Positions 7,615-15,649 of a stretch of 64,000 bases of DNA are shown piece after piece. The notes under the pieces are model-generated. The model saw nothing but the letters and a program-made list of their open reading frames with translations, did not search any database and was not told the origin of the DNA. The position numbers and the translations under genes are program-made. The DNA is from Haloferax marinum (GTDB lineage: Archaea; Halobacteriota; Halobacteria; Halobacteriales; Haloferacaceae): NCBI RefSeq assembly GCF_009674625.1, contig NZ_WKJQ01000001.1:1550001-1614000 (forward strand), read 5' to 3'. How positions within the stretch are numbered: position 1 is the stretch's first letter; every line of letters begins with the position of its first letter.

Positions 7615-9669
7615 GTGTCTAAACAGGTCACCCGCGTCGACACGCTCTTTCTCCACCAGGTGGACGACGACTATCTGGTCGTCGTCCAGCGGGATGGAAA
7701 GCGGGTGCTCCGCGGTAAACTCGAACTCAAAGAGACGAACGCGGGGCCCCGTCCGTTGCGATTCCTCGTCATCCGAAAGGGCGAAGAAACGCCACGAGAC
7801 CCGAGCCAATTCGTCGAACTCGCACGGTCGGCCTCCCGAATTCGCATCTCACAACAGACCTCCACTCACGGCCGTGAGGAGCTCAAAGCGATGCTCGACG
7901 GCTACCAACTGGAGGCGCTCGTCGTGCGAACCTGCCGTCGCTGTTCGGCAAACGGTCGGTACGCACCCATCACCGACGAGACGGCCATCAAAGCCGAACA
8001 CGAGTACGTCTGCCGCGACTGCGCCGTCAGCGAACTCGAACAGGAACTCTCCTTCGCCGGCGGCCTGACGAGAGCGGCCCAAGACCGCCTCGAAGAACTC
8101 CTCTACGAGACGCAGGACCTGACCCGAATCACGAACCTCTTGCAGGGCGAGTTAGACCCCGACCTGACGAAGTTCGACACCATCAGCGCGACGACCGAAG
8201 ACGTGGATTTGGTCGACACCGCCGACCTCGATATCCATCCGAACCTGAAGTCGATGTTGACAGACCGGTTCGAGACGTTGCTCCCGGTCCAGAGTCTGGC
8301 CGTCCGAAACGGCGTCCTCGGCGGCGACGACCAACTGGTCGTCAGCGCCACCGCGACGGGGAAGACGCTCATCGGCGAACTCGCCGGTATCGACCGCATG
8401 CTGAAAGGGAAGGGAAAGATGCTCTTTCTCGTCCCCCTCGTCGCACTCGCCAACCAGAAACACGAGGACTTCGAGGAACGCTACGGCCACCTCGGGAAGG
8501 TCACCATCCGCGTCGGTGCGAGCCGAATCAACGACGACGGCAACCGGTTCGACCCGAACGCGGACGTCATCGTCGGCACCTACGAGGGTATCGACCACGC
8601 ACTTCGGACGGGGAAGGACCTCGGTGACATCGGCACCGTCGTCATCGACGAGGTTCACACGCTGAAAGAAGAGGAACGAGGCCACCGCCTCGACGGCATG
8701 ATTTCGCGGCTGAAATACTACTGCGAGAATCGCGCAAAGGGGCGCGACAATTACGACGGAGCGCAGTGGATTTACCTCTCGGCGACCGTCGGCAATCCGA
8801 AGTGGCTCGGTCAGAGCCTACAGGCGAAACTCATCGAGTACGAAGACCGACCGGTCCCAATCGAGCGACACGTCACCTTCGCCAACGGGCAGGAGAAACC
8901 CCGCATCGAGAATCGTCTCGTCAAACGGGCGTTCGACACGAAGTCCTCGAAAGGCTACCGTGGACAGACCATCATCTTCACCAACTCGCGACGGCGCTGT
9001 CACGAGATTTCCCGCAAGTTGGAGTACAACGCCGCCCCGTACCACGCCGGCCTCGACTACAAACGCCGGAAGCGCGTCGAACGGCAGTTCGCCAATCAAG
9101 ACCTCGCGGCCGTCGTGACCACCGCCGCACTCGCCGCCGGTGTCGACTTCCCCGCGTCACAGGTCATCTTCGACACGCTGGCGATGGGTATCGAGTGGCT
9201 CTCTGTCCAGGAGTTCAGCCAGATGCTCGGCCGTGCCGGGCGACCGGACTACCACGACAGAGGGACCGTCTACCTACTCGTCGAACCCGACGCCGCCTAC
9301 CACAACTCGATGGAGATGACCGAAGACGAAGTCGCGTTCAAACTCCTGAAAGGCGAGATGGAGGAGGTCAGAACGGTCTACGACGAGTCGTCGGCCGTCG
9401 AGGAGACGCTGGCGAACATCGTCGTCGCCGGCAAGAAAGCGAAGTCGCTCAACGACCGGATGCTCGGAGAGGTGCCGACGACCCACGCAGTCGGCAAACT
9501 GCTCGAATGGGACTTCATCGACGGCCTCGACCCGACGCCACTCGGGCTCGCCATCACGAGGCAGTTCCTCTCCCCGAAAGAAGCGTTCCGCATCCTCGAC
9601 GGAATCCGAAACGGACTGTCGCCGTACGACATCGTCGCCGACCTCGAACTTGCCGAAGAAGGCCGGTAG
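7615..9669 (+). CDS. DEAD/DEAH-box SF2 helicase with N-terminal Zn domain
   Basis: A 684-residue superfamily 2 helicase, GTG start. An N-terminal haloarchaeal domain (about 1-200, DUF5814-like) includes a zinc finger with CRRC and CRDC pairs. The helicase core shows motif I ATATGKT, motif II DEVH, motif III SATVGN, and motif VI QMLGRAGRPDYHDRG, close to Ski2/Hel308-like enzymes. It should unwind or translocate on nucleic acid using ATP. The Zn domain could select DNA or RNA substrate. It stands alone; the cupin ends 86 bases upstream. No sign of truncation. Confidence 0.9.
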   Translation: MSKQVTRVDTLFLHQVDDDYLVVVQRDGKRVLRGKLELKETNAGPRPLRFLVIRKGEETPRDPSQFVELARSASRIRISQQTSTHGREELKAMLDGYQLEALVVRTCRRCSANGRYAPITDETAIKAEHEYVCRDCAVSELEQELSFAGGLTRAAQDRLEELLYETQDLTRITNLLQGELDPDLTKFDTISATTEDVDLVDTADLDIHPNLKSMLTDRFETLLPVQSLAVRNGVLGGDDQLVVSATATGKTLIGELAGIDRMLKGKGKMLFLVPLVALANQKHEDFEERYGHLGKVTIRVGASRINDDGNRFDPNADVIVGTYEGIDHALRTGKDLGDIGTVVIDEVHTLKEEERGHRLDGMISRLKYYCENRAKGRDNYDGAQWIYLSATVGNPKWLGQSLQAKLIEYEDRPVPIERHVTFANGQEKPRIENRLVKRAFDTKSSKGYRGQTIIFTNSRRRCHEISRKLEYNAAPYHAGLDYKRRKRVERQFANQDLAAVVTTAALAAGVDFPASQVIFDTLAMGIEWLSVQEFSQMLGRAGRPDYHDRGTVYLLVEPDAAYHNSMEMTEDEVAFKLLKGEMEEVRTVYDESSAVEETLANIVVAGKKAKSLNDRMLGEVPTTHAVGKLLEWDFIDGLDPTPLGLAITRQFLSPKEAFRILDGIRNGLSPYDIVADLELAEEGR

Positions 9670-9787
9670 CACGACGACGAAGGCCGGTAGCGCGAGGGTC
9701 ACCGGCGTCGAGTGACCCCGAACAGTCGAGGAGAACAGACGTTCCGTATCCCTCACGCTTTTCGGGTGCCAGCGCGTCGGTGAGTCC

Positions 9788-11644
9788 GTGGTAGCGATAA
9801 CGCCGTCAATCATCGTCGTCTTCGCCGTCATCCTCGTCGCATTACTGCTCTTTGCGACGGAACCGGTTCCGGTCGACGTGACGGCGATCGGCATCATGGT
9901 GACACTGATGCTGATTCAACCCGTCTCCGAAGCACTCGTCGGAGCGGGTCTGCTCGGCACGCCGATCGTCCTCTTCGAGTCGTATCCCGGCGACGCGCTC
10001 TCGGGGTTCGCCAACACGGCGACGCTGACAGTACTCGCGATGTTCATCCTGAGCGACGGCGTCCAGCGAACCGGCGTCATCCAGATACTCGGCGCGAAGA
10101 TTTCCGCACTCACCGGCGACAGTGAGTTGAAGCAACTGAGCGCGACCGTCGGCCTCGTCGGCCCCATCTCCGGGTTCATCAACAACACCGCCGCCGTGGC
10201 GATTCTGTTACCGATGGTGACCGACCTCGCAGAACGTGGGCGAACGTCGCCGTCGAAACTCCTCTTGCCACTGTCGTACGCCTCGATGTTCGGCGGTATG
10301 TTGACGCTCATCGGAACCTCGACTAACATCCTCGCCAGCGACGTGTACTCGCGTATCACCGGCGAGGCGCCATTCTCGATGTTCGAGTTCACGACGCTCG
10401 GTGCCGTCGTCATGGTCGTCGGGACGGTCTACCTCATGACGGTCGGCCGCCGACTGACCCCGTCGCGCATCGAACCGCGACTCGACCTGACCGAGGAGTT
10501 CGAGATGGCGGAGTACCTGACCGAAGTGGTCGTGCGGAAGGATTCACCCCTCGTCGGCCAGCAGGTCCAAGAAGCACTCGTGGAGACGGAGTTCGACGTC
10601 GACCTGCTCCAGTTGATTCGCGGCGACAGCGTCTTCCTCGAACCGCTCGGGCCGAAGGAGATTCAAGCCGGCGACGTGTTCACCGTCAGAACCGACCGCA
10701 ACACGCTGGTCGAACTGCTCGACGTCGAGGGACTGGACCTCGTCCCGGTCACCGTCACCGAAGACGAACTCGAAATCGCGAGCGAAGGCCAGAACCTCGT
10801 CGAAGTGGTCATCGCACCGGGGTCGTCGCTCGTCGGCGAGTCGCTCGCGACGGCGAGTTTCCGCCAGCGATACAGCGCGACCGTTCTCGCCCTCCGCCGT
10901 GGTGGAGAACTCATCCGCCGCCGGATGGACAACCTCCCACTCCGAGTCGGTGACACGTTGCTCGTGCAGGCGACGGTCGATAGTATCGAGCGCCTCGACA
11001 CCAATCGGGACTTCATCGTCGCACAGGAGATCGAGCGCCACGACTACCGTGAATCGAAGATTCCAGTCGCCGTCGGTATCGTCGCGGGCGTCGTCGGGTT
11101 GGCAGCACTCGACTTCGTACCCATCGTCGTCTCGGCGTTGCTCGGGTCGCTGGCGATGGTCGCGACGAGGTGTCTCCGGCCGACCGAACTGTACGACGCC
11201 GTCCAGTGGGACGTCATCTTCCTCCTCGCCGGCGTCATCCCACTGGGTATCGCGATGGAGAACTCGGGGGCGGCCGAACTCCTCGCAGAGATGGTCGTGA
11301 TGAGTGGCGAGGTTCTGCCGCTTCTCGCCGTCTTGGGCGTCTTCTACTTCGTGACCGCCCTGTTGACGAACGTCATCTCGAACAACGCGAGTGTCGTCCT
11401 CATGATTCCCGTCGCCATCGAAGCGGCGACGACGCTGGGGGCGTCGCCCTTCTCGTTCGTCCTCGCGGTCATGTTCGCGGCGTCGACGGCGTTCATGACT
11501 CCTGTTGGCTACCAGACGAACCTGTTCGTCTACGGTCCGGGCGGGTACAAGTTCACGGACTATATTCGCGTTGGCGGCCCGCTACAGTTAGTTCTCGGCA
11601 TCGTGACTACGTTGGGCGTGGCGTATTTCTTCCCGCTCACCTGA
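9788..11644 (+). CDS. SLC13-family anion transporter with RCK_C domains
   Basis: A 618-residue membrane protein, GTG start. Membrane segments fill the first 215 and the last 220 residues. Between them are two RCK_C (TrkA-C) domains (about 240-400) with the repeated VVRKDSPLVGQ / VVIAPGSSLVGESL starts. The SLC13 signature is seen in PISGFINNTAAVAILLP (the NxT motif) and in the C-terminal VISNNASVVLMIPVA half. Family members carry sodium-coupled carboxylates or sulfate; the RCK domains suggest ligand gating. Substrate unknown. Confidence 0.9.
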   Translation: MVAITPSIIVVFAVILVALLLFATEPVPVDVTAIGIMVTLMLIQPVSEALVGAGLLGTPIVLFESYPGDALSGFANTATLTVLAMFILSDGVQRTGVIQILGAKISALTGDSELKQLSATVGLVGPISGFINNTAAVAILLPMVTDLAERGRTSPSKLLLPLSYASMFGGMLTLIGTSTNILASDVYSRITGEAPFSMFEFTTLGAVVMVVGTVYLMTVGRRLTPSRIEPRLDLTEEFEMAEYLTEVVVRKDSPLVGQQVQEALVETEFDVDLLQLIRGDSVFLEPLGPKEIQAGDVFTVRTDRNTLVELLDVEGLDLVPVTVTEDELEIASEGQNLVEVVIAPGSSLVGESLATASFRQRYSATVLALRRGGELIRRRMDNLPLRVGDTLLVQATVDSIERLDTNRDFIVAQEIERHDYRESKIPVAVGIVAGVVGLAALDFVPIVVSALLGSLAMVATRCLRPTELYDAVQWDVIFLLAGVIPLGIAMENSGAAELLAEMVVMSGEVLPLLAVLGVFYFVTALLTNVISNNASVVLMIPVAIEAATTLGASPFSFVLAVMFAASTAFMTPVGYQTNLFVYGPGGYKFTDYIRVGGPLQLVLGIVTTLGVAYFFPLT

Positions 11645-11693
11645 CGAATCAGAACGAAACCCTTTACATTGGGACGAAAAGAGATGTATATGC

Positions 11694-11766
11694 GGGACCG
11701 TGGGTTAGCCTGGTATACTTCGGGCCTTGGGTGCCCGTGACCCCGGTTCAAATCCGGGCGGTCCCA
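11694..11766 (+). tRNA. trnP: tRNA-Pro (TGG)
   Basis: Acceptor GGGACCG/CGGTCCC with discriminator A, anticodon stem CGGGC/GCCCG around loop CTTGGGT (anticodon TGG), and T-arm CCCGG-TTCAAAT-CCGGG. No encoded CCA. A CTTTACA box lies about 28 bases upstream. The trailer contains altered copies of its own T-arm. Confidence 0.97.
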
Positions 11767-11957
11767 TTTTGGCGCGAACTCAACCACCGAGCACCGCGTA
11801 GCGTGTGCGAGAGACACCGAGTTCGTGGTGTATGGACGAAAGACGGATTTGAACCCGACGAGACCGAACGAAGTGAGGTCTCGGCACGGTTCACACGAGC
11901 GAAGCGAGTGTGAGCAGGTGAGACGAGTCTCACCGGGTTCCAAATCCGACCGACCCA
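11767..11957 (+). repeat. tRNA-Pro trailer with inverted and direct T-arm copies
   Basis: The trailer has the same plan as that of tRNA-His. The block GAGCACCGCGTAGCGTGTGC (11789-11808) is 18/20 identical and lies 23 bases after the tRNA, against 24 for His. An inverted T-arm copy CGGATTTGAACCCG is at 11844-11857, GAACGAAGTGAG at 11866-11877, and a direct but diverged copy of the tRNA 3' end starts at 11934 (CGGGTTCCAAATCCG). The two T-arm copies pair around three smaller perfect hairpins. It is followed by about 200 bases of plain intergenic DNA holding the promoter of the next gene. Confidence 0.78.
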
Positions 11958-12156
11958 CTTCTCCAAAGCGACGATGAGAGACGAGCGTCTTCCACCCTCG
12001 GTCGAATCTCCGTCTTCACGTCGAACGAAAAGAAGGGTCACATCCAGGCAGGGTGAGAGAAATCCGATTCGCATTTCGAGCATATACTTTTCGACAGATT
12101 TCGTCTCGGCAGAATCTGTAGAGCGTATTTTTTCCACGTAACGACGAGTACAGAGC

Positions 12157-12360
12157 ATGGCGCAAGATACGAGTCGGTCGCCAATGGAACGGCTCAAATC
12201 CTACTACGACCACGAAGAACTCGTCTGTACCGAGTGTGGCTACGAAGACGAGTCGGGAGGTTGGAAAAGTGAGACGAACGGTCGTGAGGTTCACTACCAC
12301 CACGAGTGCCCCAGTTGTGGGGCGGTCAGAGAACACTCACTGAAACTCGCTACAGAGTGA
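12157..12360 (+). CDS. Small zinc-finger protein (HVO_0649-like)
   Basis: A 67-residue protein with two CxxC pairs, C24/C27 and C51/C54, forming one zinc ribbon. The acidic N-terminal helix and the pattern LVCTECGYEDESG...HECPSCGAVREHSL match a haloarchaeal family of very small zinc-finger proteins. Partners are unknown; relatives are usually treated as regulators or adaptors. A GTATTTTTTCC box about 28 bases upstream suggests a leaderless mRNA. Confidence 0.85.
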   Translation: MAQDTSRSPMERLKSYYDHEELVCTECGYEDESGGWKSETNGREVHYHHECPSCGAVREHSLKLATE

Positions 12361-12507
12361 CGACGGTGCGCCAGTCGAGACGTGTTTTTCTTCGCGAGTA
12401 GCCACGAGCACCAGTTGCAGTTACGTGACGAACGTGTGCGACAAGGCGGTGAGCACCGGGGTCGAAAAAAATTCGGCTGTGAGGAGACTCGCGTGGCAAT
12501 CGTCCGA

Positions 12508-12849
12508 CTACGACAGGAGGCCGCTGTCGGTCGGCGGCGTGAGCGAGATTGGTGTCGGTTCCCAGAGGCACGCGTCGAGTCCGTTCGTCAGCGTCCTGAG
12601 TTCGAGGAGGTGCCGTTGGTGTGCCTGTGAGTCGACGAACGTTAGCCAGTCCGCCAACGTCTCGAACTCGAGCAGAAGTCGAACGTCAGGACAGTCGACC
12701 GCCAGACTCTGCTCGCTGTGGAATCCACAGACAGTCTCGCTCGACATCCACGCAACCGTCGTCGTAGAGAGCCACGCCTCGTACTCCTCGCGGTAGTCGT
12801 CGCGGACGTCGTAGGTGACTTCGAACACGTATCGTTCGGTGTGAATCAT
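12508..12849 (-). CDS. Hypothetical protein, possible dimeric alpha/beta-barrel fold
   Basis: A 113-residue protein. The order of strands and helices (YVFEVTYDVRDDYREEYEAW, then VRLLLEFETLADWLTFVDSQ) resembles the dimeric alpha/beta barrel of antibiotic-biosynthesis-monooxygenase-like or Dabb proteins. No catalytic motif is evident. It lies downstream of dmsD on the same strand with a 73-base gap, so it could be a last gene of the dms transcript or independent. Confidence 0.65.
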   Translation of the reverse strand: MIHTERYVFEVTYDVRDDYREEYEAWLSTTTVAWMSSETVCGFHSEQSLAVDCPDVRLLLEFETLADWLTFVDSQAHQRHLLELRTLTNGLDACLWEPTPISLTPPTDSGLLS

Positions 12850-12922
12850 GGCGAGGGAGTGGTACCGGAGGGAGTCGGTAGTCGAGACCTGACGGGAGAC
12901 AGCGGCCGATGGACCGGGCGGC

Positions 12923-13510
12923 CTACTGTCGTATCACCTCACGAGTCGTCGCCGCCAGCGACGCGTAAAACGCCTCACGCGTCTCGTTTTCGACCAGCGT
13001 CAGGAACTCAGCAGCCCACACACGGAGATGTTCGTCGAGGAACTGCTCGAGTCGCTCGTCGAGCCCCTTCTCTGCGAGGTGGGCAGCGAACTCCAGTTCG
13101 GTCGCGATGTGGTCCGGGAGGTCCGTGTGGTCCGACGACGGAGCGACACCGAACTCCGCGTACCAGCGGCGGACGGCCATCGTCGCCGGACCGTTGACCG
13201 GACCGAACTCGTCGGGAGCGTCTGCGTCGCGGTAGACGCTCTCGTAGGGGGGACACGGTGGTCCCACCGGCCCGATGAACAGCCGAGTGTACTCGGCGCG
13301 GAGGTCGTGGTAGTCGACCGCACCGACGTCGCCGACCACAGACGATAGCGCTCCGGCAGTGGCCGTCTCGGCTACTCGTTCGGTCGGTTCCCGCCAGCAC
13401 GTGGCGAGGACTGCGTAGGTCGTCGCGACGTCCGACTGAGTCGAGTCGTCTTCGGCAGTCGAAACTGACGACTGCTCGCCGTCTGTCTCGGGGGCTACCT
13501 TTCCAGTCAT
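12923..13510 (-). CDS. dmsD: TorD/DmsD-family chaperone for the molybdoenzyme
   Basis: A 195-residue all-helical chaperone. The family loop GPPCPPYESVYRD sits near residue 90, after YTRLFIGP. Such proteins bind the Tat signal and apo form of DMSO/TMAO reductases and help insert the molybdenum cofactor before export. The start overlaps the 3' end of dmsC by 4 bases (ATGA), so it is translated with the operon. The acidic first 30 residues look disordered. The N terminus could begin later, but the overlap supports this ATG. Confidence 0.88.
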   Translation of the reverse strand: MTGKVAPETDGEQSSVSTAEDDSTQSDVATTYAVLATCWREPTERVAETATAGALSSVVGDVGAVDYHDLRAEYTRLFIGPVGPPCPPYESVYRDADAPDEFGPVNGPATMAVRRWYAEFGVAPSSDHTDLPDHIATELEFAAHLAEKGLDERLEQFLDEHLRVWAAEFLTLVENETREAFYASLAATTREVIRQ

Positions 13511-14814
13511 GGTTGGTCCTGGTTGCCACCGTCAGTTGCGTACGCCTGCCGTTCGTCGACTCGCTGAATCGGGACGTACTTCAGTCCGAGCGTGACGACG
13601 AGCGCACCGAACGCGACGATACCGAGCGTGATCGCCACCTCGACGAGGGTCGGCGTGTAGGACCCGGCCGTCGCCCAGATGTCGGTCGTGATGCCCGAGT
13701 ACGACCCACCGAGCGAGATACCCGGTGCGGCGTCGATGTTGGCGACTTCGTAGCCGGTGAACACCAGTCGGATTCCCTCGAACATCGTCCCGAACACTGC
13801 CAGCACACTCGCGGTGAAGATGACCGGGACGCGCTCTCGCAGCGATGGAATCACCAGCAAGCCGAGCGGGATGGCACCGCCGACGATAGTCCACAGCCAG
13901 AAGTACGGCGTCTCACCGATGAGGAAGCTGTTGGTAATCGCCCAGAACCCGAAGTGTTCGGCCCACGCGTGCGGGAGGCGCTCTGCGGCGAGCAGGTACA
14001 CCACGTGGAACGCGAGGAAGATACCGAGTATCTTGCCGAGACTCGTGAGTTCCTCGCGGTCGACTTCGTAGTTGGTAAAGCGGTCTGCGAGCACCGCCAC
14101 GACGAGGAGCAACCCGAGACCGGAGACGAGCGCTTTCGCGATGAAGACCGGTGCGACGAGCGGGCTGAACCAGCTTCCGCGGCCGATTTGCGTCGCGAAG
14201 ATCCACCCAGTCACCGAGTGGAGTGCGACTGCCGTCGGCAGTGCGAACGTGGCGGTCCAGAACATGAGCGTGCGGTCACGCTCACGACCGGACGCGCTGT
14301 CTTCGACGCCGAACGCCAGTGGCGACCCTCGGGCGGCCAAGTCGCGGCGCGTCAGGAGCCACAGATACCAGACGTTCAGCATGCCGTACAGCATGACGAT
14401 ACCGAAGTCCCACACCATCGGTGACCGGAAGTCAGGCGAGGTGAAGAACTGGTAGAGTCGCTCCGGGCGGCCGATGTCCGGCAGGATGAGGAGCCCTGCG
14501 ACGGTGATACACGCGAGACTCACGAGGACACCGAGTCTGGCGAACCCTTCGTATCGGTGCGAGTGGAAGAACTTCGGTGCACTCGAGATGATGAGCCCAC
14601 CCGCCGAGAGACCGACGAACAGGACGAACATCATGATGTACAGCCCCCACGAGAACACGTTGCGCATTCCCGTGGCGATGAGGCCCGTACTGAGCTGGTA
14701 GCCCCACGCGGCCACACCGATGACCATCAGGACGCCGAGCAGTCCGAGCCACAGTTTCCCCTTCGTGTTGAACGAGGGAATTGCAATCCGCGCGGTGTGT
14801 TCTTTGACCGTCAT
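13507..14814 (-). CDS. dmsC: Membrane anchor of DMSO reductase, NrfD/PsrC family
   Basis: A 435-residue membrane protein with about ten hydrophobic segments. The start (WLGLLGVLMVIGVAAWGYQL) and the segment FVGLSAGGLIISSAPKFF are typical of NrfD/PsrC quinol-interacting subunits. It would hold the catalytic and Fe-S subunits on the outer face of the membrane and pass electrons from menaquinol. Its start codon shares its first base with the last base of dmsB's stop, and its end overlaps dmsD. The order A-B-C-D is that of the Halobacterium dms operon. Confidence 0.9.
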   Translation of the reverse strand: MTVKEHTARIAIPSFNTKGKLWLGLLGVLMVIGVAAWGYQLSTGLIATGMRNVFSWGLYIMMFVLFVGLSAGGLIISSAPKFFHSHRYEGFARLGVLVSLACITVAGLLILPDIGRPERLYQFFTSPDFRSPMVWDFGIVMLYGMLNVWYLWLLTRRDLAARGSPLAFGVEDSASGRERDRTLMFWTATFALPTAVALHSVTGWIFATQIGRGSWFSPLVAPVFIAKALVSGLGLLLVVAVLADRFTNYEVDREELTSLGKILGIFLAFHVVYLLAAERLPHAWAEHFGFWAITNSFLIGETPYFWLWTIVGGAIPLGLLVIPSLRERVPVIFTASVLAVFGTMFEGIRLVFTGYEVANIDAAPGISLGGSYSGITTDIWATAGSYTPTLVEVAITLGIVAFGALVVTLGLKYVPIQRVDERQAYATDGGNQDQP

Positions 14815-15647
14815 CAGTCGTCACCTCCCGCATCCACAGAGGGGACGTGTGGCACCGCACCGTCGTCGATCGAGTGGATACCGCCAGTCGACGACCCGGT
14901 GGCGCCTCCACCGCCGGCTTCGGCAGGCACGTCGTCGGTGCCGTCGGACCACACATCGACGTCGTCGAGTTCGCTCTCGAGTTTGTCCGACGTCTGTGGT
15001 CGACCCGGACTCATCTTGCCGCTGATGTAGTACGTCTTCGGCTTCGTGCCCCGGTCTTCGAGCAGTTGGTGCGTCTCGTACTGGTTGATGTACTTCGAGA
15101 CGGTGCTGGCCTCGTCGTCGAGGTCACCGAAGATACGGGCGTCTGCCGGACAGTTCACCACACAGGCCGGGTCGAGTCCTTCGTCGACTCGGTGGCTACA
15201 GAACGTACACTTCTCGACGACACCCTGCGGACGAGCAGACACGTCGCCGGTCCCTTGTTCGGGCATGTGGTCGGGTTCGTCCCAGTTGAACACCCGTGCG
15301 TTGTACGGACACGCCGCCATACAGTAGCGACACCCGATACATTTGTCGTAGTCGATTTCGACGATACCGTCCTCTCGGGTGTAGGTCGCGTTGACTGGAC
15401 AGACCTTCACACAGGGTGCGTTCTCACAGTGCTGACACGCAGTCGGTTGGTACTGCATGTCCAGCGACCCGCTTCCGCCGTCTTCGGGGTAGCCACCGCA
15501 TGGGGTGTCGATCTTGTCGCCGCCCTCCGTGAGGACGCGGTTCCAGAACTGCCCCATCGGGACGTTGTTCTCCTGCTTACAGGAGATGGCGCAGGCGTGA
15601 CAGCCAATACACCGCTCCTGGTCGATTACTAAGCCGTAGTTCGTCAT
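14814..15647 (-). CDS. dmsB: Four-cluster ferredoxin subunit of DMSO reductase
   Basis: A 277-residue electron-transfer subunit. Cys groups at the N terminus (CIGCHACAISCKQENN), then CQHCENAPCVKVCP, CIGCRYCMAACPYNARV and CTFCSHRVDEGLDPACVVNCP give the four [4Fe-4S] sites of the DmsB family. It carries electrons from the membrane anchor to the Mo subunit. The Gly- and Ser-rich acidic tail after residue 225 is a haloarchaeal extension. It has no signal of its own and is likely exported with dmsA. Two bases separate it from dmsA. Confidence 0.93.
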   Translation of the reverse strand: MTNYGLVIDQERCIGCHACAISCKQENNVPMGQFWNRVLTEGGDKIDTPCGGYPEDGGSGSLDMQYQPTACQHCENAPCVKVCPVNATYTREDGIVEIDYDKCIGCRYCMAACPYNARVFNWDEPDHMPEQGTGDVSARPQGVVEKCTFCSHRVDEGLDPACVVNCPADARIFGDLDDEASTVSKYINQYETHQLLEDRGTKPKTYYISGKMSPGRPQTSDKLESELDDVDVWSDGTDDVPAEAGGGGATGSSTGGIHSIDDGAVPHVPSVDAGGDD

Positions 15648-15649
15648 TA

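Noticed and set aside
11560-11958. 132-codon minus-strand frame crossing tRNA-Pro with integrase-like start peptide
   Set aside because: The peptide pattern (DRPDLNRG) is simply the antisense translation of the tRNA T-arm; no recombinase catalytic residues follow.
13513-14424. 303-codon plus-strand frame opposite dmsC
   Set aside because: Shadow of the NrfD-type membrane subunit, which has clear family motifs and operon overlaps.
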